From Hymenobacter sp. YC55 (GTDB taxonomy: Bacteria > Bacteroidota > Bacteroidia > Cytophagales > Hymenobacteraceae): a stretch of 64,000 nucleotides of DNA. Both the position numbers and the translations under genes were made by a program. This document shows positions 8,665-17,495 of the stretch, in pieces (the stretch's first letter is position 1; each line of letters opens with the position of its first letter). The DNA lies in the NCBI RefSeq assembly GCF_029433095.1, contig NZ_JARNTX010000001.1, positions 1,550,001 through 1,614,000 on the forward strand, written 5' to 3'. The notes under the pieces were generated by a model. It saw only the letters and a program-made list of their open reading frames with translations, searched no databases and was not told where the DNA came from.

Positions 8665-9522
8665 TTAATGTGGTAGTCGTACGCTTATACCTGCGCCTAC
8701 ATAAGACCCAGTAGGAGCATAAGAAGCAGTTCCAGGGCCGTTGCCCGCCGTTAGGTCAAGGCGGAGGCTAGGAAGAGGCCGCCAATATACCCCTGAAGTC
8801 ACCCCCGGGTGCCACCCTGCCACGCGCTGCCATGTGGTATACGTCTCGGCGAAAAAGCCGAAATGCTCGCCTAAAGGGCCATTTAGTGCCAAGGTGCCTA
8901 TATATTGACCCCGGCTTGTGTCGGCTGCCTTGAAGCCGCGTTGCCGGAAGCCAAGGTTGGCCTCCAAGCCAAACCGCTTACCGAGTTGTTGGGATATCAG
9001 CAAACGGGCTGCGGGCTCGTACACTTTGTCGGGGTAGGAATCATCACCATTGCGCAACGTCATTTCGGCGAGCAGCGCCACCTGAGAGCGGTTATCCTGG
9101 TTGGAGGAAGCCAGCATTTTGGCGCCAACAGTGAGCGGCGCAAACCCCGTCGGTCCCACTGTAGGTGTCGGAACCGGCCCGACCTCCGGAATAAATGTTG
9201 TGCTCTGAGAGGGTGAGTGCCGATAATCCTGCTCTACCCGCAACTCCATCAGGCCCCAAAAGCCAACCCGCAACAAGCCCCGCGAAAAAGCCCTAGACGT
9301 ACCATCAGTGGCCCGCAGCTGGCGCTGGCTGCCTACTTCGAGCTGCACCTGACCCGGACGCAGGATGTTGGTCGTGACGGTTTGGCCGGGCCGGTCGGGG
9401 CGAATATTGCGGATGAACGGGGTATCGGCATTGTCGACGTTGGGGTCAACGGTCTGGGCCAGAGTGCGGGCCGAACCGGCCAGTAAAAAGCCGGTGGCAG
9501 TCAGCAGGGTGGAGATGCGCAT
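8665..9522 (-). CDS. Probable outer-membrane beta-barrel protein (phenol MetA-like/transporter family)
   Basis: A 285-residue exported protein. The ATG at 9522 gives MRISTLLTATGFLLAGSARTLAQ, a clear signal peptide; the longer frame from 9597 adds 25 polar residues and is rejected. The mature sequence alternates polar and hydrophobic residues in strands typical of a barrel (EVGSQRQLRATD, LRVGFWGLMELRVEQDY, FGLEANLGFRQRGF, YVGAGISVRLP), and resembles the MetA-pathway phenol-degradation/transporter family of outer-membrane proteins. It lies downstream of czcA on the same strand, but a terminator at 9694-9723 separates them, so it is probably transcribed on its own. The substrate cannot be read from the sequence. 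Confidence 0.65.
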   Translation of the reverse strand: MRISTLLTATGFLLAGSARTLAQTVDPNVDNADTPFIRNIRPDRPGQTVTTNILRPGQVQLEVGSQRQLRATDGTSRAFSRGLLRVGFWGLMELRVEQDYRHSPSQSTTFIPEVGPVPTPTVGPTGFAPLTVGAKMLASSNQDNRSQVALLAEMTLRNGDDSYPDKVYEPAARLLISQQLGKRFGLEANLGFRQRGFKAADTSRGQYIGTLALNGPLGEHFGFFAETYTTWQRVAGWHPGVTSGVYWRPLPSLRLDLTAGNGPGTASYAPTGSYVGAGISVRLPH

Positions 9523-9693
9523 GTCTTCCGGACGCCAGTACGCCGAAGAAAGTTCGTCCGGGCCAGAAACGTAATCTGCTAATCCCAACCGATACAACGT
9601 GGTATGGCATAGATGTCAGGGCTGCTGATGACCCACGTAGCGTAGTATAGCAGACGCTTTTCGCAGGTACAAACCATTCCTAATCACACCAGA

Positions 9694-9723
9694 AAGCCCC
9701 GATACTAGGCAGCATCGGGGCTT
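9694..9723 (-). terminator. Terminator of the czcCBA operon
   Basis: AAGCCCCGAT (9694-9703) pairs with ATCGGGGCTT (9714-9723), 35 bases beyond the czcA stop. On the minus strand the hairpin is followed by TCT. Confidence 0.7.
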
Positions 9724-9757
9724 CTAAAGGAATAGGCAGGCTTCAGTAAACTGATGA

Positions 9758-12700
9758 TTAATGCACCAGTACCGGCTCTCGCTCCTCAAGGGCCAGCTCC
9801 GGCTGCGGGCCATACTTGGAATGCTCGGCGCGGTAGGCCCGCTCGAAAATGAGGGGAAAGATGAACAGGGTCAGGATGGTGCCGGTAATCAGACCGCCAA
9901 TAACCACGATAGCCAGCGGTTTAGAAGTTTCGGAGCCGATGCCGGTGCTCATGGCGGCGGGCATCAGGCCGATGGTGGCCATCAGAGCCGTCATTACCAC
10001 GGGGCGCACCCGGCTGGTTACGCCGTCGGCAATGCTGAAGTCGAGGCTGAGCTTGCGCACCATGTTTTGCTTGAACACCGATATCAGAATCACGCCGTTT
10101 TGGATGCAGATGCCGAAGAGAGCAATGAACCCAATACCGGCCGAAATGCTGAAGTTGGTGTGGGTAATGAGCAGCGCCGCAATGCCGCCGATGATGGCAA
10201 ACGGTACGTTGAGCAGCACTAGCCCGGCGTCTTTCAAATTGCCGAACAGCATGAACAGGATAAAGAAAATCAGGGCCAGGGAAACCGGAACCACTTGCGT
10301 TAGACGCTCCGTGGCGCGGCGCTGGTTTTCGAAGTCGCCGGTCCACTTCATGCTGTAGCCTTTGGGCAAGCTCACCACCTTGTTCACCTCGCGCTGTGCT
10401 TCTTCAATGGTGCTGCCCATGTCGCGGCCGCGGATGCTGAACTTCACGGCCGAGAAGCGCTGATTGTCGTCGCGGTAAATGAGCGATGGGCCCGTAACGT
10501 CTTCGATGGTCGCAATTTCGGAAAGGGGCACAGACTTGCCATTTTGCGTGGGTACCATCAGGGCTGCAATCTGTTGGGTAGACTCGCGGAACTGCTGCTG
10601 GTAGCGCACACGGATAGGGAATTTTCGCTCGCCTTCGTACATCTGCGAGGCTTGCTTGCCGCCCACAGCCATTTCTAGTACGGCATTGGCGTCGGATTTG
10701 CTTACGCCGTAGCTGGCCATACGCCGCTCGTCTAGCTCCACGTGCAGCTCCGGCTGCCCGATGTTGCGGAGTACGCCCAAGTCGTCGATACCCTTGATGT
10801 GCTTGAGCACGCTGTACACCTGGCGGCCTTTTTCTTCCATCAGCTTCAGGTCGTTGCCGTAGATTTTCACTGCAATCGAGCCTTTCACGCCCGAAGCAGC
10901 TTCTTCCACGTTGTCGGTGATGGGCTGCGAGAAGTTGAAATCCACGCCGGGAAAGCGGTTGAGCTTCTCCTTCATCCCCGCAATTAGGGCCTCGCGCTTG
11001 TCCTTGTGCTTCATTTCGGCCTGCACTTCCGGCGTGTGCTTGAGCTGCACTAGAAACTCGTTGTTGTAGAAGCCGGTAGGGTCGGTGCCATCATTGGGGC
11101 GGCCGGTCTGGCTCACCACGTCGCCTACTTCGGGGAAACTCAGGAACACCCGGCGCATGTCGTTGCAGAGCTTGTTGCTTTCTTCCAGCGAGATGCTTAG
11201 CGGCAGCTGCGCCCGCACGTAGATGGAGCCTTCGTTCAGTTCGGGCAGGAACTCGGAGCCAAGGAAGTGGAAGGCGCCCATGCCCGCCACCACGGCCACC
11301 GTGGCTACCAGCAAACTGGCGGTTTTGCGGGCGTAGGTGAAAGAGAAGAACCGTTGCGCGCCTTTGTTGATGCCGCGCACAAAGAAGTTGTCTTTCTCTA
11401 CTACGTTCTTCTTCAGCAAAATGCTAGTGAGCACTGGCACCAGCGTGAGCGTGAAGATGAGCGCGCCGAGCAAGGCAAAGCCTAAGGTCCAGGCTAGGGG
11501 TGAAAACACCTTACCTTCCACTTTCTCGAACGAGAAGATGGGGAGCAGCGCCGTGATGATGATGGCCTTAGAGAAGAAAATGGCCTTGCCCATGTCGCGG
11601 CCGGTTTTCTTGATCAAACCCGATTTGGCGAGCTTGTTGAACTTCTCCATGCCCATCTTATGCGCCTTGTGGTCGAGGGCCACGAAGAGCCCTTCCACCA
11701 TCACCACGGCCCCGTCGATGATGATACCGAAGTCGATGGCGCCCATGCTGAGCAGGTTGGCGCTCATGCCTTTCAGCCGCAAGCAGATAAAGGCGAACAG
11801 CAAAGCCAGCGGAATAATCACCGACACGATAACCGTGGTGCGCCAGTCGGCCATGAACACGAACACGATAACCGTCACGAGCACAATGCCTTCTAGCAAG
11901 TTGTGAATCACAGTTTCGGTGCTGAAGTCGATGAGCTGCTGCCGATCGTAGAAGGTGTGGATTTGTACACCGGCCGGTAGAACCTTCTCGTTGAGCAGCG
12001 CGACTTTGTCTTTGAGGCGGGCAATAACTTCGGACGGGTTTTCGCCTTTGCGCATTACCACAATGCCTTCCAGCACGTCGTCGTTGAGGCCGCGGCCGAC
12101 CCGGCCTAGCCGCGGCAGCGCCGACTCCTGCACCTGCGCCACGTCTTTCACCAGAATTGGGGCCCCGTTCACGTTCTTGATGACCGTGTTGTTGATGTCG
12201 GAGATGTTGTTGAGCAAGCCAATGCCGCGCACCACGTAGTTCTGCTGGCCCTGGTTTATCACGTCGCCGCCCACGTTGATGTTGGAGCGCTGAATGGTGT
12301 TGTAGAGATCGAGGGGCGTGATGTTGAAGGTCTGGAGCTTGCCCGGATTCACGCTGATTTCGTAGGCTTTCACTTCCCCGCCGAAGCTGTTTACGTCGGC
12401 CACGCCGGGCACGGCTTTCAGGTTGCGCTCTACCACCCAATCCTGAATGGTTTTCAGCTCACGCGTGGTCTTGCCCTTGCTCTGGAGGGTGTAGCGGAAG
12501 ATCTCGCCGGTGGGGCCGTAGGGCGGCTGCACGTCGGGTTCGGCGCCTTCGGGCAGGTCGGCCTGGCTGAGCAGGTTGTTGACTTGCACGCGGGCAAAGG
12601 CATCGTCCACGCCGTCATCGAAAATCACCTTCACCACCGACAGCCCAAAGAGGGTAGTGGAGCGGATGCTGGTTTTCTTCTGAACCGGGTTGAGGGAAAT

Positions 12701-12919
12701 TTCAATTGGAGCTGTTACAAACTTCTCAATCTCCTCGGCCGAGCGGCCGGGCCACTGCGTGATAATGGTGATTTCCGTGTTCGTAACGTCTGGAAACGCC
12801 TCGATGGGCGTGTTGCGGTAGCTCATGACCCCGGCCACAATAACGACCAGCGTCATTAAGAACACGAAGCCCCGGTTTTTAAGCGAAAAGGCAATAATGC
12901 CCTGAATGAATTTATTCAT
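9758..12919 (-). CDS. czcA: CzcA-type heavy-metal efflux RND pump
   Basis: A 1053-residue inner-membrane RND protein that exports metal cations across the envelope using the proton gradient, as a trimer with CzcB and CzcC. It has RND layout: helix 1 near residues 12-32 (SLKNRGFVFLMTLVVIVAGV), a large periplasmic loop, helices from ~340, a second loop, and C-terminal helices ending near 1030. The fourth-helix segment DFGIIIDGAVVMVEG (near 394-408) has the DFG...DGAVV form of divalent-cation pumps (Co/Zn/Cd/Ni types) rather than the DAAVVMIENAHK form of Cu/Ag pumps such as CusA, so a divalent substrate is inferred. It is the third gene of a czcC-czcB-czcA order, with an intergenic repeat cluster before it. 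Confidence 0.93.
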   Translation of the reverse strand: MNKFIQGIIAFSLKNRGFVFLMTLVVIVAGVMSYRNTPIEAFPDVTNTEITIITQWPGRSAEEIEKFVTAPIEISLNPVQKKTSIRSTTLFGLSVVKVIFDDGVDDAFARVQVNNLLSQADLPEGAEPDVQPPYGPTGEIFRYTLQSKGKTTRELKTIQDWVVERNLKAVPGVADVNSFGGEVKAYEISVNPGKLQTFNITPLDLYNTIQRSNINVGGDVINQGQQNYVVRGIGLLNNISDINNTVIKNVNGAPILVKDVAQVQESALPRLGRVGRGLNDDVLEGIVVMRKGENPSEVIARLKDKVALLNEKVLPAGVQIHTFYDRQQLIDFSTETVIHNLLEGIVLVTVIVFVFMADWRTTVIVSVIIPLALLFAFICLRLKGMSANLLSMGAIDFGIIIDGAVVMVEGLFVALDHKAHKMGMEKFNKLAKSGLIKKTGRDMGKAIFFSKAIIITALLPIFSFEKVEGKVFSPLAWTLGFALLGALIFTLTLVPVLTSILLKKNVVEKDNFFVRGINKGAQRFFSFTYARKTASLLVATVAVVAGMGAFHFLGSEFLPELNEGSIYVRAQLPLSISLEESNKLCNDMRRVFLSFPEVGDVVSQTGRPNDGTDPTGFYNNEFLVQLKHTPEVQAEMKHKDKREALIAGMKEKLNRFPGVDFNFSQPITDNVEEAASGVKGSIAVKIYGNDLKLMEEKGRQVYSVLKHIKGIDDLGVLRNIGQPELHVELDERRMASYGVSKSDANAVLEMAVGGKQASQMYEGERKFPIRVRYQQQFRESTQQIAALMVPTQNGKSVPLSEIATIEDVTGPSLIYRDDNQRFSAVKFSIRGRDMGSTIEEAQREVNKVVSLPKGYSMKWTGDFENQRRATERLTQVVPVSLALIFFILFMLFGNLKDAGLVLLNVPFAIIGGIAALLITHTNFSISAGIGFIALFGICIQNGVILISVFKQNMVRKLSLDFSIADGVTSRVRPVVMTALMATIGLMPAAMSTGIGSETSKPLAIVVIGGLITGTILTLFIFPLIFERAYRAEHSKYGPQPELALEEREPVLVH

Positions 12920-12948
12920 GATAAGTCGTGGCTGACTAGATAGGTATC

Positions 12949-13095
12949 GTCAGGCTGAGCGAAGTATCCCGCGGGCTGACGTTGATATGGGTATTGGTCA
13001 TGCTGAGCTTGCCAAAGCATCTCGCGTGCATCGTTGCGCAAGTGTCAGGATGTACTGCGCTGGCGAGAAAGGTGCTTCAACTCCGCTCAGCAGAC
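12949..13095. repeat. Dispersed intergenic repeat cluster (GTCATGCTGAGC family), czcB-czcA gap
   Basis: Three degenerate copies fill the gap between czcB and czcA. Two are in one orientation (12949-12974, starting GTCAGGCTGAGC; 12997-13026, starting GTCATGCTGAGC and ending CATCTCGCG). One is inverted (about 13062-13095, ending GCTCAGCAGAC). The same unit recurs at 15826-15983. It lies inside the operon, so it would be transcribed and could fold. Confidence 0.75.
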
Positions 13096-13101
13096 GTGCA
13101 G

Positions 13102-14196
13102 CTAGTCGTTCAGCTCGTCGTAAACCAGCAGCTGGTTTTGGGCAATGATTCGCTCGCCGTCGTGGAGGCCGGAGTGCACGTAGCTTACATCACCCACGGT
13201 TTTGGTTATTTCCACCTCGCGGGTTTCGATGTGGTGCCGGTCTTTGAACACCATCACGAAGTTGCGGTCCTTGTCGAACACCACGCACTTGGCGGGCACG
13301 GCCAGCATGCGGCCGGTTTCGGTGTTGCGCACCTTGATTTGGGCGTACATTTCGGGCTTAAGCAGGTAGCCGGGGTTTTCGAGGCGCACCCGCACCCGCA
13401 TCACCTTGCTTTCCGGGTCGAGCACGTTGAACACCTTGTCGATGCGGCCCGTGAAGTGCTGGTCGGGGTAGGCGAGGGTCGTGACATCGGCGGCGTAGCC
13501 TTCTTTCACCTTGGCAATGTCGGCCTCAAACACATTGGCCATGATCCACACATCATCCAAGTTGCTGACCGTGAACAGGCTGCCCACATTGTCGTCGTTG
13601 AACTGCATGTGGTCGGTCACGTTTTTCTCGGTGATGAAGCCGGAAATAGGGGCCCGCAGTGTGTAGGTGCCGTCCGGTGATACGCCGTAGATGGCGAGCT
13701 GCTTGCGGCTCTTGCCCACGTTGCCCTGGGCCTTGCGCAGCTCCTGGCGGGCCAGGCTTACGTCGCGCTCCGAGGCAAGGCCCGCAGCATATTGGTCTTC
13801 CAGCACCGAGAGGTTTTTCTGGGCAATGGCGAGGTCGGTGCCGGCGCTGCTGCTCTGGTTTTGCAGGTCGGCTATTTCCCCGCTCCGAATCACGGCTAGC
13901 ACCTGGCCTTTCGTGACATGGTCGCCGAGTTCCACCGTGAGCTGTTCCACCACGCCGCCCACCAGCGGGTATACCTGCACGGTTTTGTCGCCGTTGGTGG
14001 CAATCTGGCCCGAAAGGGTTAATTCGTTGCGGATGGGCTCGTTGCGGACTGTGTCAATCTTTAACTCGCTCATCATCTGGTCGGAAAGAGTGAAACCAGC
14101 ATCGGCTTTCGGCTTGGTATCAGCTTCGGGAGTGGTAGAGCAGCCGGTCAGCAACAGGCCGAGGGCAACGGGTAGGAGGGGGGCGAAGCGGTTCAT
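13102..14196 (-). CDS. czcB: CzcB-type periplasmic adaptor (membrane fusion protein)
   Basis: A 364-residue adaptor joining the CzcA pump to the CzcC outer-membrane channel. The start at 14196 gives MNRFAPLLPVALGLLLTGC with lipobox LLTGC, so it is probably a lipoprotein. The open frame continues upstream to 14490, but that extension is Arg/Pro-rich and lies inside czcC. Order seen: beta-barrel and lipoyl half (LSGQIATNGDKTVQVYPLVGG, GDHVTKGQVLAVIRSGEI), a short helical hairpin (SERDVSLARQELRKAQGNV), second lipoyl half (YTLRAPISGFITEKNV) and C-terminal barrel domains. No His-rich metal-binding N-terminal extension is present. It follows czcC by 50 bases. Confidence 0.92.
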   Translation of the reverse strand: MNRFAPLLPVALGLLLTGCSTTPEADTKPKADAGFTLSDQMMSELKIDTVRNEPIRNELTLSGQIATNGDKTVQVYPLVGGVVEQLTVELGDHVTKGQVLAVIRSGEIADLQNQSSSAGTDLAIAQKNLSVLEDQYAAGLASERDVSLARQELRKAQGNVGKSRKQLAIYGVSPDGTYTLRAPISGFITEKNVTDHMQFNDDNVGSLFTVSNLDDVWIMANVFEADIAKVKEGYAADVTTLAYPDQHFTGRIDKVFNVLDPESKVMRVRVRLENPGYLLKPEMYAQIKVRNTETGRMLAVPAKCVVFDKDRNFVMVFKDRHHIETREVEITKTVGDVSYVHSGLHDGERIIAQNQLLVYDELND

Positions 14197-14246
14197 ATAA
14201 ATCGAGGACTTAAACTTTCGGGAGCGTGAAGGATGGATAGAGGCAG

Positions 14247-15527
14247 TTAGTTGAACAGGGGCCGGCCCACGGCGAAGTTGAGCTGCTCGAAGGCGCGAAT
14301 CCGGTTGGACCTCAGGGCGTTGAGCTGCACGAGGTTGTTTTTGTAGCTCTCGTAGAAATCGAGGTACTCCACGATGGTGAGGTTGCGCTTGGCGTAGCTT
14401 TCGTCGATGCCCTTCATCAGGCGGTCGAAGTCGCGGGTTTCGCGGCCGGCGGTTTGGTAGAGGGCGTCGGTCTGGCTGGCTTGGCGCCAAGCTTCCTGCA
14501 CGTCGTTCTGTACTTGGAGCTGCTGCTGGCTTAGTTGGGCTTTGCTGATTTCAATCTGGCTCTGAGCCGTGCGAATATTGCCCTGGTTGCGGTTGAAGAT
14601 GGGCACCGCAATACCGAGCGTGAGGGCGTTGTAGTTCTGGATGTAGTTGCCGGCCCGGTCGTAGACGTAGCCCACCGACAAGTCAGGAACGGCTAGGGCC
14701 CGTTGGTAGCGCAGGTTCTGGTTTTGCTGTTGCAGGGTGGCTTGCCGAGCCTTCACGTCGGCGCGGTTCACTTGCGCCGAATCAATAAGCTGTTGCTCGG
14801 TACGGCCCGCCAGGTTCAGTGCTTGCAGGCGGTTATCGTCGGCGGTGGGCACATAGTAGGCCCCGGACGTGTCGCGCATCAGGATGCGCAGGTCGGCTTG
14901 TTCAGAGGCAATGTCGTTGAGGAGAGCTTGCCGCTCGTTGCGCAGCTGGAACAGAAAGGCTTTCAGGCGGATAACTTCCTTGAGGGCAATATTGCCCTTG
15001 TCGTATTGGCCTTGGTAGAGGTTGACCGTGCGCTGGAAGCTGGTCACTTCCAGGTCGTACACGCGCACGCTCTGCTGCTTGTAGTACAGGTCGTAGAACG
15101 TGCTACGGAGTTGGTAGCGCAGGGTCCGGAGCAAGTCTTCGAGGTTGAAGTGCTCGGCCAGCGCGTTTTGCTGCGCTACCTTGGCAGCGGCTTTGCGGCG
15201 GCCCGCAATGGCAAACAGCTGCTGCACCTGCACAATAGAGTTGCCGGTGCGCGTCACGTCCAGCACCCGGCCGGTCTGCTGGTTGTAGGCGTTCTGCTCC
15301 AGGTAGATGGTTGGGTTATCCCAAAGCTTGGCCTGTAAAATCTGAGCCTCGGCCGCCGATACGTTGTAGCGCTGAGCCAGCAAACTCAGGTTGTTCTGCA
15401 GAAACCGTTGCTCGGCCTCGGGCAGGGTAAGTTTTACAGTATCGGCGCTAAGTGGGGCAGCCGAAGCAGTGCGAGGGGTAAAGCCGAGCAGCAGGGCCGT
15501 CAGCAGTAGAAAACAGAGGCGTTGCAT
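14247..15527 (-). CDS. czcC: CzcC-type outer-membrane efflux channel (TolC family)
   Basis: A 426-residue TolC-family protein forming the outer-membrane exit duct of the tripartite metal pump. It has a signal peptide (MQRLCFLLLTALLLGFTPRT, cleavage near ASA-AP) and two long helical repeats with OEP character (EAEQRFLQNNLSLLAQRYN; NLRYQRALAVPDLSVGYVYD; IEISKAQLSQQQLQVQNDVQ). It is the first gene of the czcCBA operon. Upstream at 15580-15607 are three phased ATTAGA/TCTAAT boxes and a near-consensus -7 element, and the adjoining two-component pair is the likely regulator. Confidence 0.92.
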   Translation of the reverse strand: MQRLCFLLLTALLLGFTPRTASAAPLSADTVKLTLPEAEQRFLQNNLSLLAQRYNVSAAEAQILQAKLWDNPTIYLEQNAYNQQTGRVLDVTRTGNSIVQVQQLFAIAGRRKAAAKVAQQNALAEHFNLEDLLRTLRYQLRSTFYDLYYKQQSVRVYDLEVTSFQRTVNLYQGQYDKGNIALKEVIRLKAFLFQLRNERQALLNDIASEQADLRILMRDTSGAYYVPTADDNRLQALNLAGRTEQQLIDSAQVNRADVKARQATLQQQNQNLRYQRALAVPDLSVGYVYDRAGNYIQNYNALTLGIAVPIFNRNQGNIRTAQSQIEISKAQLSQQQLQVQNDVQEAWRQASQTDALYQTAGRETRDFDRLMKGIDESYAKRNLTIVEYLDFYESYKNNLVQLNALRSNRIRAFEQLNFAVGRPLFN

Positions 15528-15550
15528 ATCCTATTTGGTGTTTGGATATG

Positions 15551-15607
15551 CAAGAGTACGCGGGGGGTATTAGGCCTGAATTAGAGGTAGATTAGAAACA
15601 GATTAGA
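15551..15607 (-). promoter_or_regulatory. czcC promoter with three 11-bp-phased TCTAAT boxes
   Basis: ATTAGA occurs at 15580-15585, 15591-15596 and 15602-15607, exactly 11 bp apart (TCTAAT on the coding strand). The last two lie in a perfect 11-bp tandem repeat, AGATTAGAAAC. A minus-strand TActCTTG at 15551-15558 is one mismatch from TAnnTTTG, and the boxes start about where the -33 element should be. Phased direct repeats on one helix face are the usual target of OmpR-type regulators such as the one encoded at 17496-18170. Confidence 0.6.
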
Positions 15608-16045
15608 AACTGATAATATTTTAAAAATGGGCATTTAGAGGTCGTAAAGGAAGATTTTGATTGTTCGATCAAAGAAAAATAGTCTGCAAGGCCAGTGTAG
15701 TCACTAGTTAGTTATAGCACATTGTGAGCGATGTATTAATGCAGATTATGTTCTAGGGCTACGACCAGAGAGCTAGTTCTGCTTCTTAGAGGAGGGATGG
15801 TTGATAATCGCTGTTTATTCCCTATGTCATGCTGAGCCTGTCGAAGCATCTCGGGTACCGACATTGTAAAACTATTGTCATGCTGAGCGCAGTGCAACGA
15901 AGCCGAAGCAGCTCGCTCGAATCATTGAGCTGACAGAAGGGTTTACCACACTAGCGAGATGCTTCGGCTGCGCTCAGCATGACGGTCTATTGATGTCTGA
16001 TGCCGTTCAACGAGTGGTCACCTTTAAAACAAGCTTCTTTGGCGT
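15608..16045. other. Intergenic region between czcC control region and the sensor kinase gene
   Basis: About 440 bases with no credible gene. The left part is AT-rich and without recognisable signals. The right part carries the repeat cluster at 15826-15983. No canonical terminator for the kinase gene is seen, unless the inverted repeat pair serves as one. Confidence 0.5.
15826..15983. repeat. Dispersed inverted repeat (GTCATGCTGAGC family), upstream of czcC
   Basis: Copy 1 is at 15826-15855. Copies 2 and 3 face each other: 15877-15917 begins GTCATGCTGAGCGCAG and ends GCCGAAGCAGCTCGCT; 15953-15983 begins AGCGAGATGCTTCGGC and ends GCTCAGCATGAC. Together the pair can form a long cruciform or RNA hairpin. 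It is the same unit as at 12949-13095. Confidence 0.8.
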
Positions 16046-17413
16046 TTATCTATGTGCCGCTGCAAATACTACCTCCGCTGTGGTTCCTTCGCCTAAGCGT
16101 GAGTAAATGTGCAACTGCCCGCCGTGCAACTCAATAATGCGGCGGGCCAGCGGTAGGCCAACTCCGTGGCCTACCACGGCACGCGCGTTGTCGGCGCGGT
16201 AGAAAGGCTGAAATATCTGCGGCAATGCCTTTTCCGAAATACCAATGCCCTGGTCCGTCACCTGTATTCGAGTGCGGCCAGCAGCGTAAGCGAAGCGCAC
16301 AACAACGGGCGCATCGGGGGCAGAATACTTGAGGGCGTTGTCGAGCAGGTTAGTGAGGGCCCGGCTTAGCAGTTGGCGGTTGCCGTGGATTTCTAATGGG
16401 GTCGGGTCGGGTGGCAACTCGTCGAGGGTGATGTGCACGCGCCGGCGCTGGTCGGGCGCTACTGCTTCCCGGGCTTCCCAAAGCAACTCGTCTAGCCGCA
16501 AGTCGTCGGTGAGGTGGGCGTTGCTGGTTTGGTTGAGGTCGAGCAGGTTGTTGAGAAGCTGCTTTAGTTGCTGCAACTCGGTTAGCACCGAGGCCACGGC
16601 TTCGCGGTAAGCAACAGGGTCCCGGTCACGATTCAGCAGCACCTGCAATTCCCCAATAGTAGCGGTAAGTGGCGTCCGCAACTCGTGCGAGGCATTGCTG
16701 ACGAAGGTGCGTTGGCCTTCAAAACTTTCCTCCAACCGTTCCAGCAGCCGGTTGAAGGTGCGGGCCAACCGGGTAATTTCATCTTGCTCATGGCTGATAT
16801 TGGCATCGACGCGCCGGTGCAAATCTTGCGCCGTGATGCGGTCCACCTGGTCGTTGACGGCGGCAATAGGAGCCAGTGCCTTGCCCGCAAACAACCGCCC
16901 GGCCACGTAAATAACCACTAGGCTAATCACGAAGATGCAAGCCAAAATAGTAGCCAAGTGTTCCAGCCGGGCTTGACCCGAATGGTTTTTAGCGGCCGCC
17001 ACAATAATATAGTCGCCTTGGTTATCGTGGTAGAACAACCCCACCGCCTGACGCGGGCCCACGTCGAAATACACGAGCTTCTCCGTCAGAATGCGGACCA
17101 GGATAGCGTCGGAAATCTGCACCCGCTCGTCTTGCTCGATAAAGCGCGGCGTTAGCTTGGCATCGTAAATCTGCAGGACCTCGCCGGCAAGGGTGCGCAA
17201 ATAGCGCCGCTGAAAGTCACGGAATGCTTCGGCTCGTAGTTCATCCTGCTCCAGAAACACGTAGCCCGTCACCTCGGCCCGGTCGCGCAGGCGCTGATGA
17301 AATTCCTGATGAGTGTAGTCGGTTTGAAGAATATAAATCACCGACATCACCGCCAGCAGCAGCACGGCCACCAACCCCACAAAGAGCCACGTCAAACGGT
17401 TGCGGATGGTCAT
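16046..17413 (-). CDS. HAMP-domain sensor histidine kinase (likely metal sensor)
   Basis: A 455-residue inner-membrane kinase with classic layout: helix near 9-29, a periplasmic domain of ~130 residues, a second helix near 153-173 (LATILACIFVISLVVIYVAG), HAMP to ~225, then a HisKA domain with NASHELRTPL (His near 241), N-box LTNLLDNALKYSAP, G1 DQGIGIS and G2 GHGVGLPLARR. It is encoded 82 bases after an OmpR-type regulator and just upstream, on the same strand, of czcCBA, the arrangement typical of CusRS/CzcRS systems. Metal sensing is inferred from this context; no obvious His/Met cluster stands out in the sensor domain. Confidence 0.88.
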   Translation of the reverse strand: MTIRNRLTWLFVGLVAVLLLAVMSVIYILQTDYTHQEFHQRLRDRAEVTGYVFLEQDELRAEAFRDFQRRYLRTLAGEVLQIYDAKLTPRFIEQDERVQISDAILVRILTEKLVYFDVGPRQAVGLFYHDNQGDYIIVAAAKNHSGQARLEHLATILACIFVISLVVIYVAGRLFAGKALAPIAAVNDQVDRITAQDLHRRVDANISHEQDEITRLARTFNRLLERLEESFEGQRTFVSNASHELRTPLTATIGELQVLLNRDRDPVAYREAVASVLTELQQLKQLLNNLLDLNQTSNAHLTDDLRLDELLWEAREAVAPDQRRRVHITLDELPPDPTPLEIHGNRQLLSRALTNLLDNALKYSAPDAPVVVRFAYAAGRTRIQVTDQGIGISEKALPQIFQPFYRADNARAVVGHGVGLPLARRIIELHGGQLHIYSRLGEGTTAEVVFAAAHR

Positions 17414-17495
17414 GAATGGTGAAGTGAAGAGGCGTTGATAAGCACGAATGCCATAAATAGGATGAACGGCGAATGGTTGAAGCGGCTAACCCACT

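Noticed and set aside
11658..12440. 260-codon minus-strand frame inside czcA
   Set aside because: It is an out-of-frame shadow of the RND gene with Arg/His/Gln-rich composition typical of high-GC shadows.
14197..14490. N-terminal extension of czcB into czcC
   Set aside because: Arg/Pro-rich out-of-frame reading of czcC; the lipoprotein signal starts exactly at 14196.
15541..15620. Possible CRISPR-like short repeats
   Set aside because: The 11-bp units are contiguous with no spacers and lie in a promoter; they fit an operator better.
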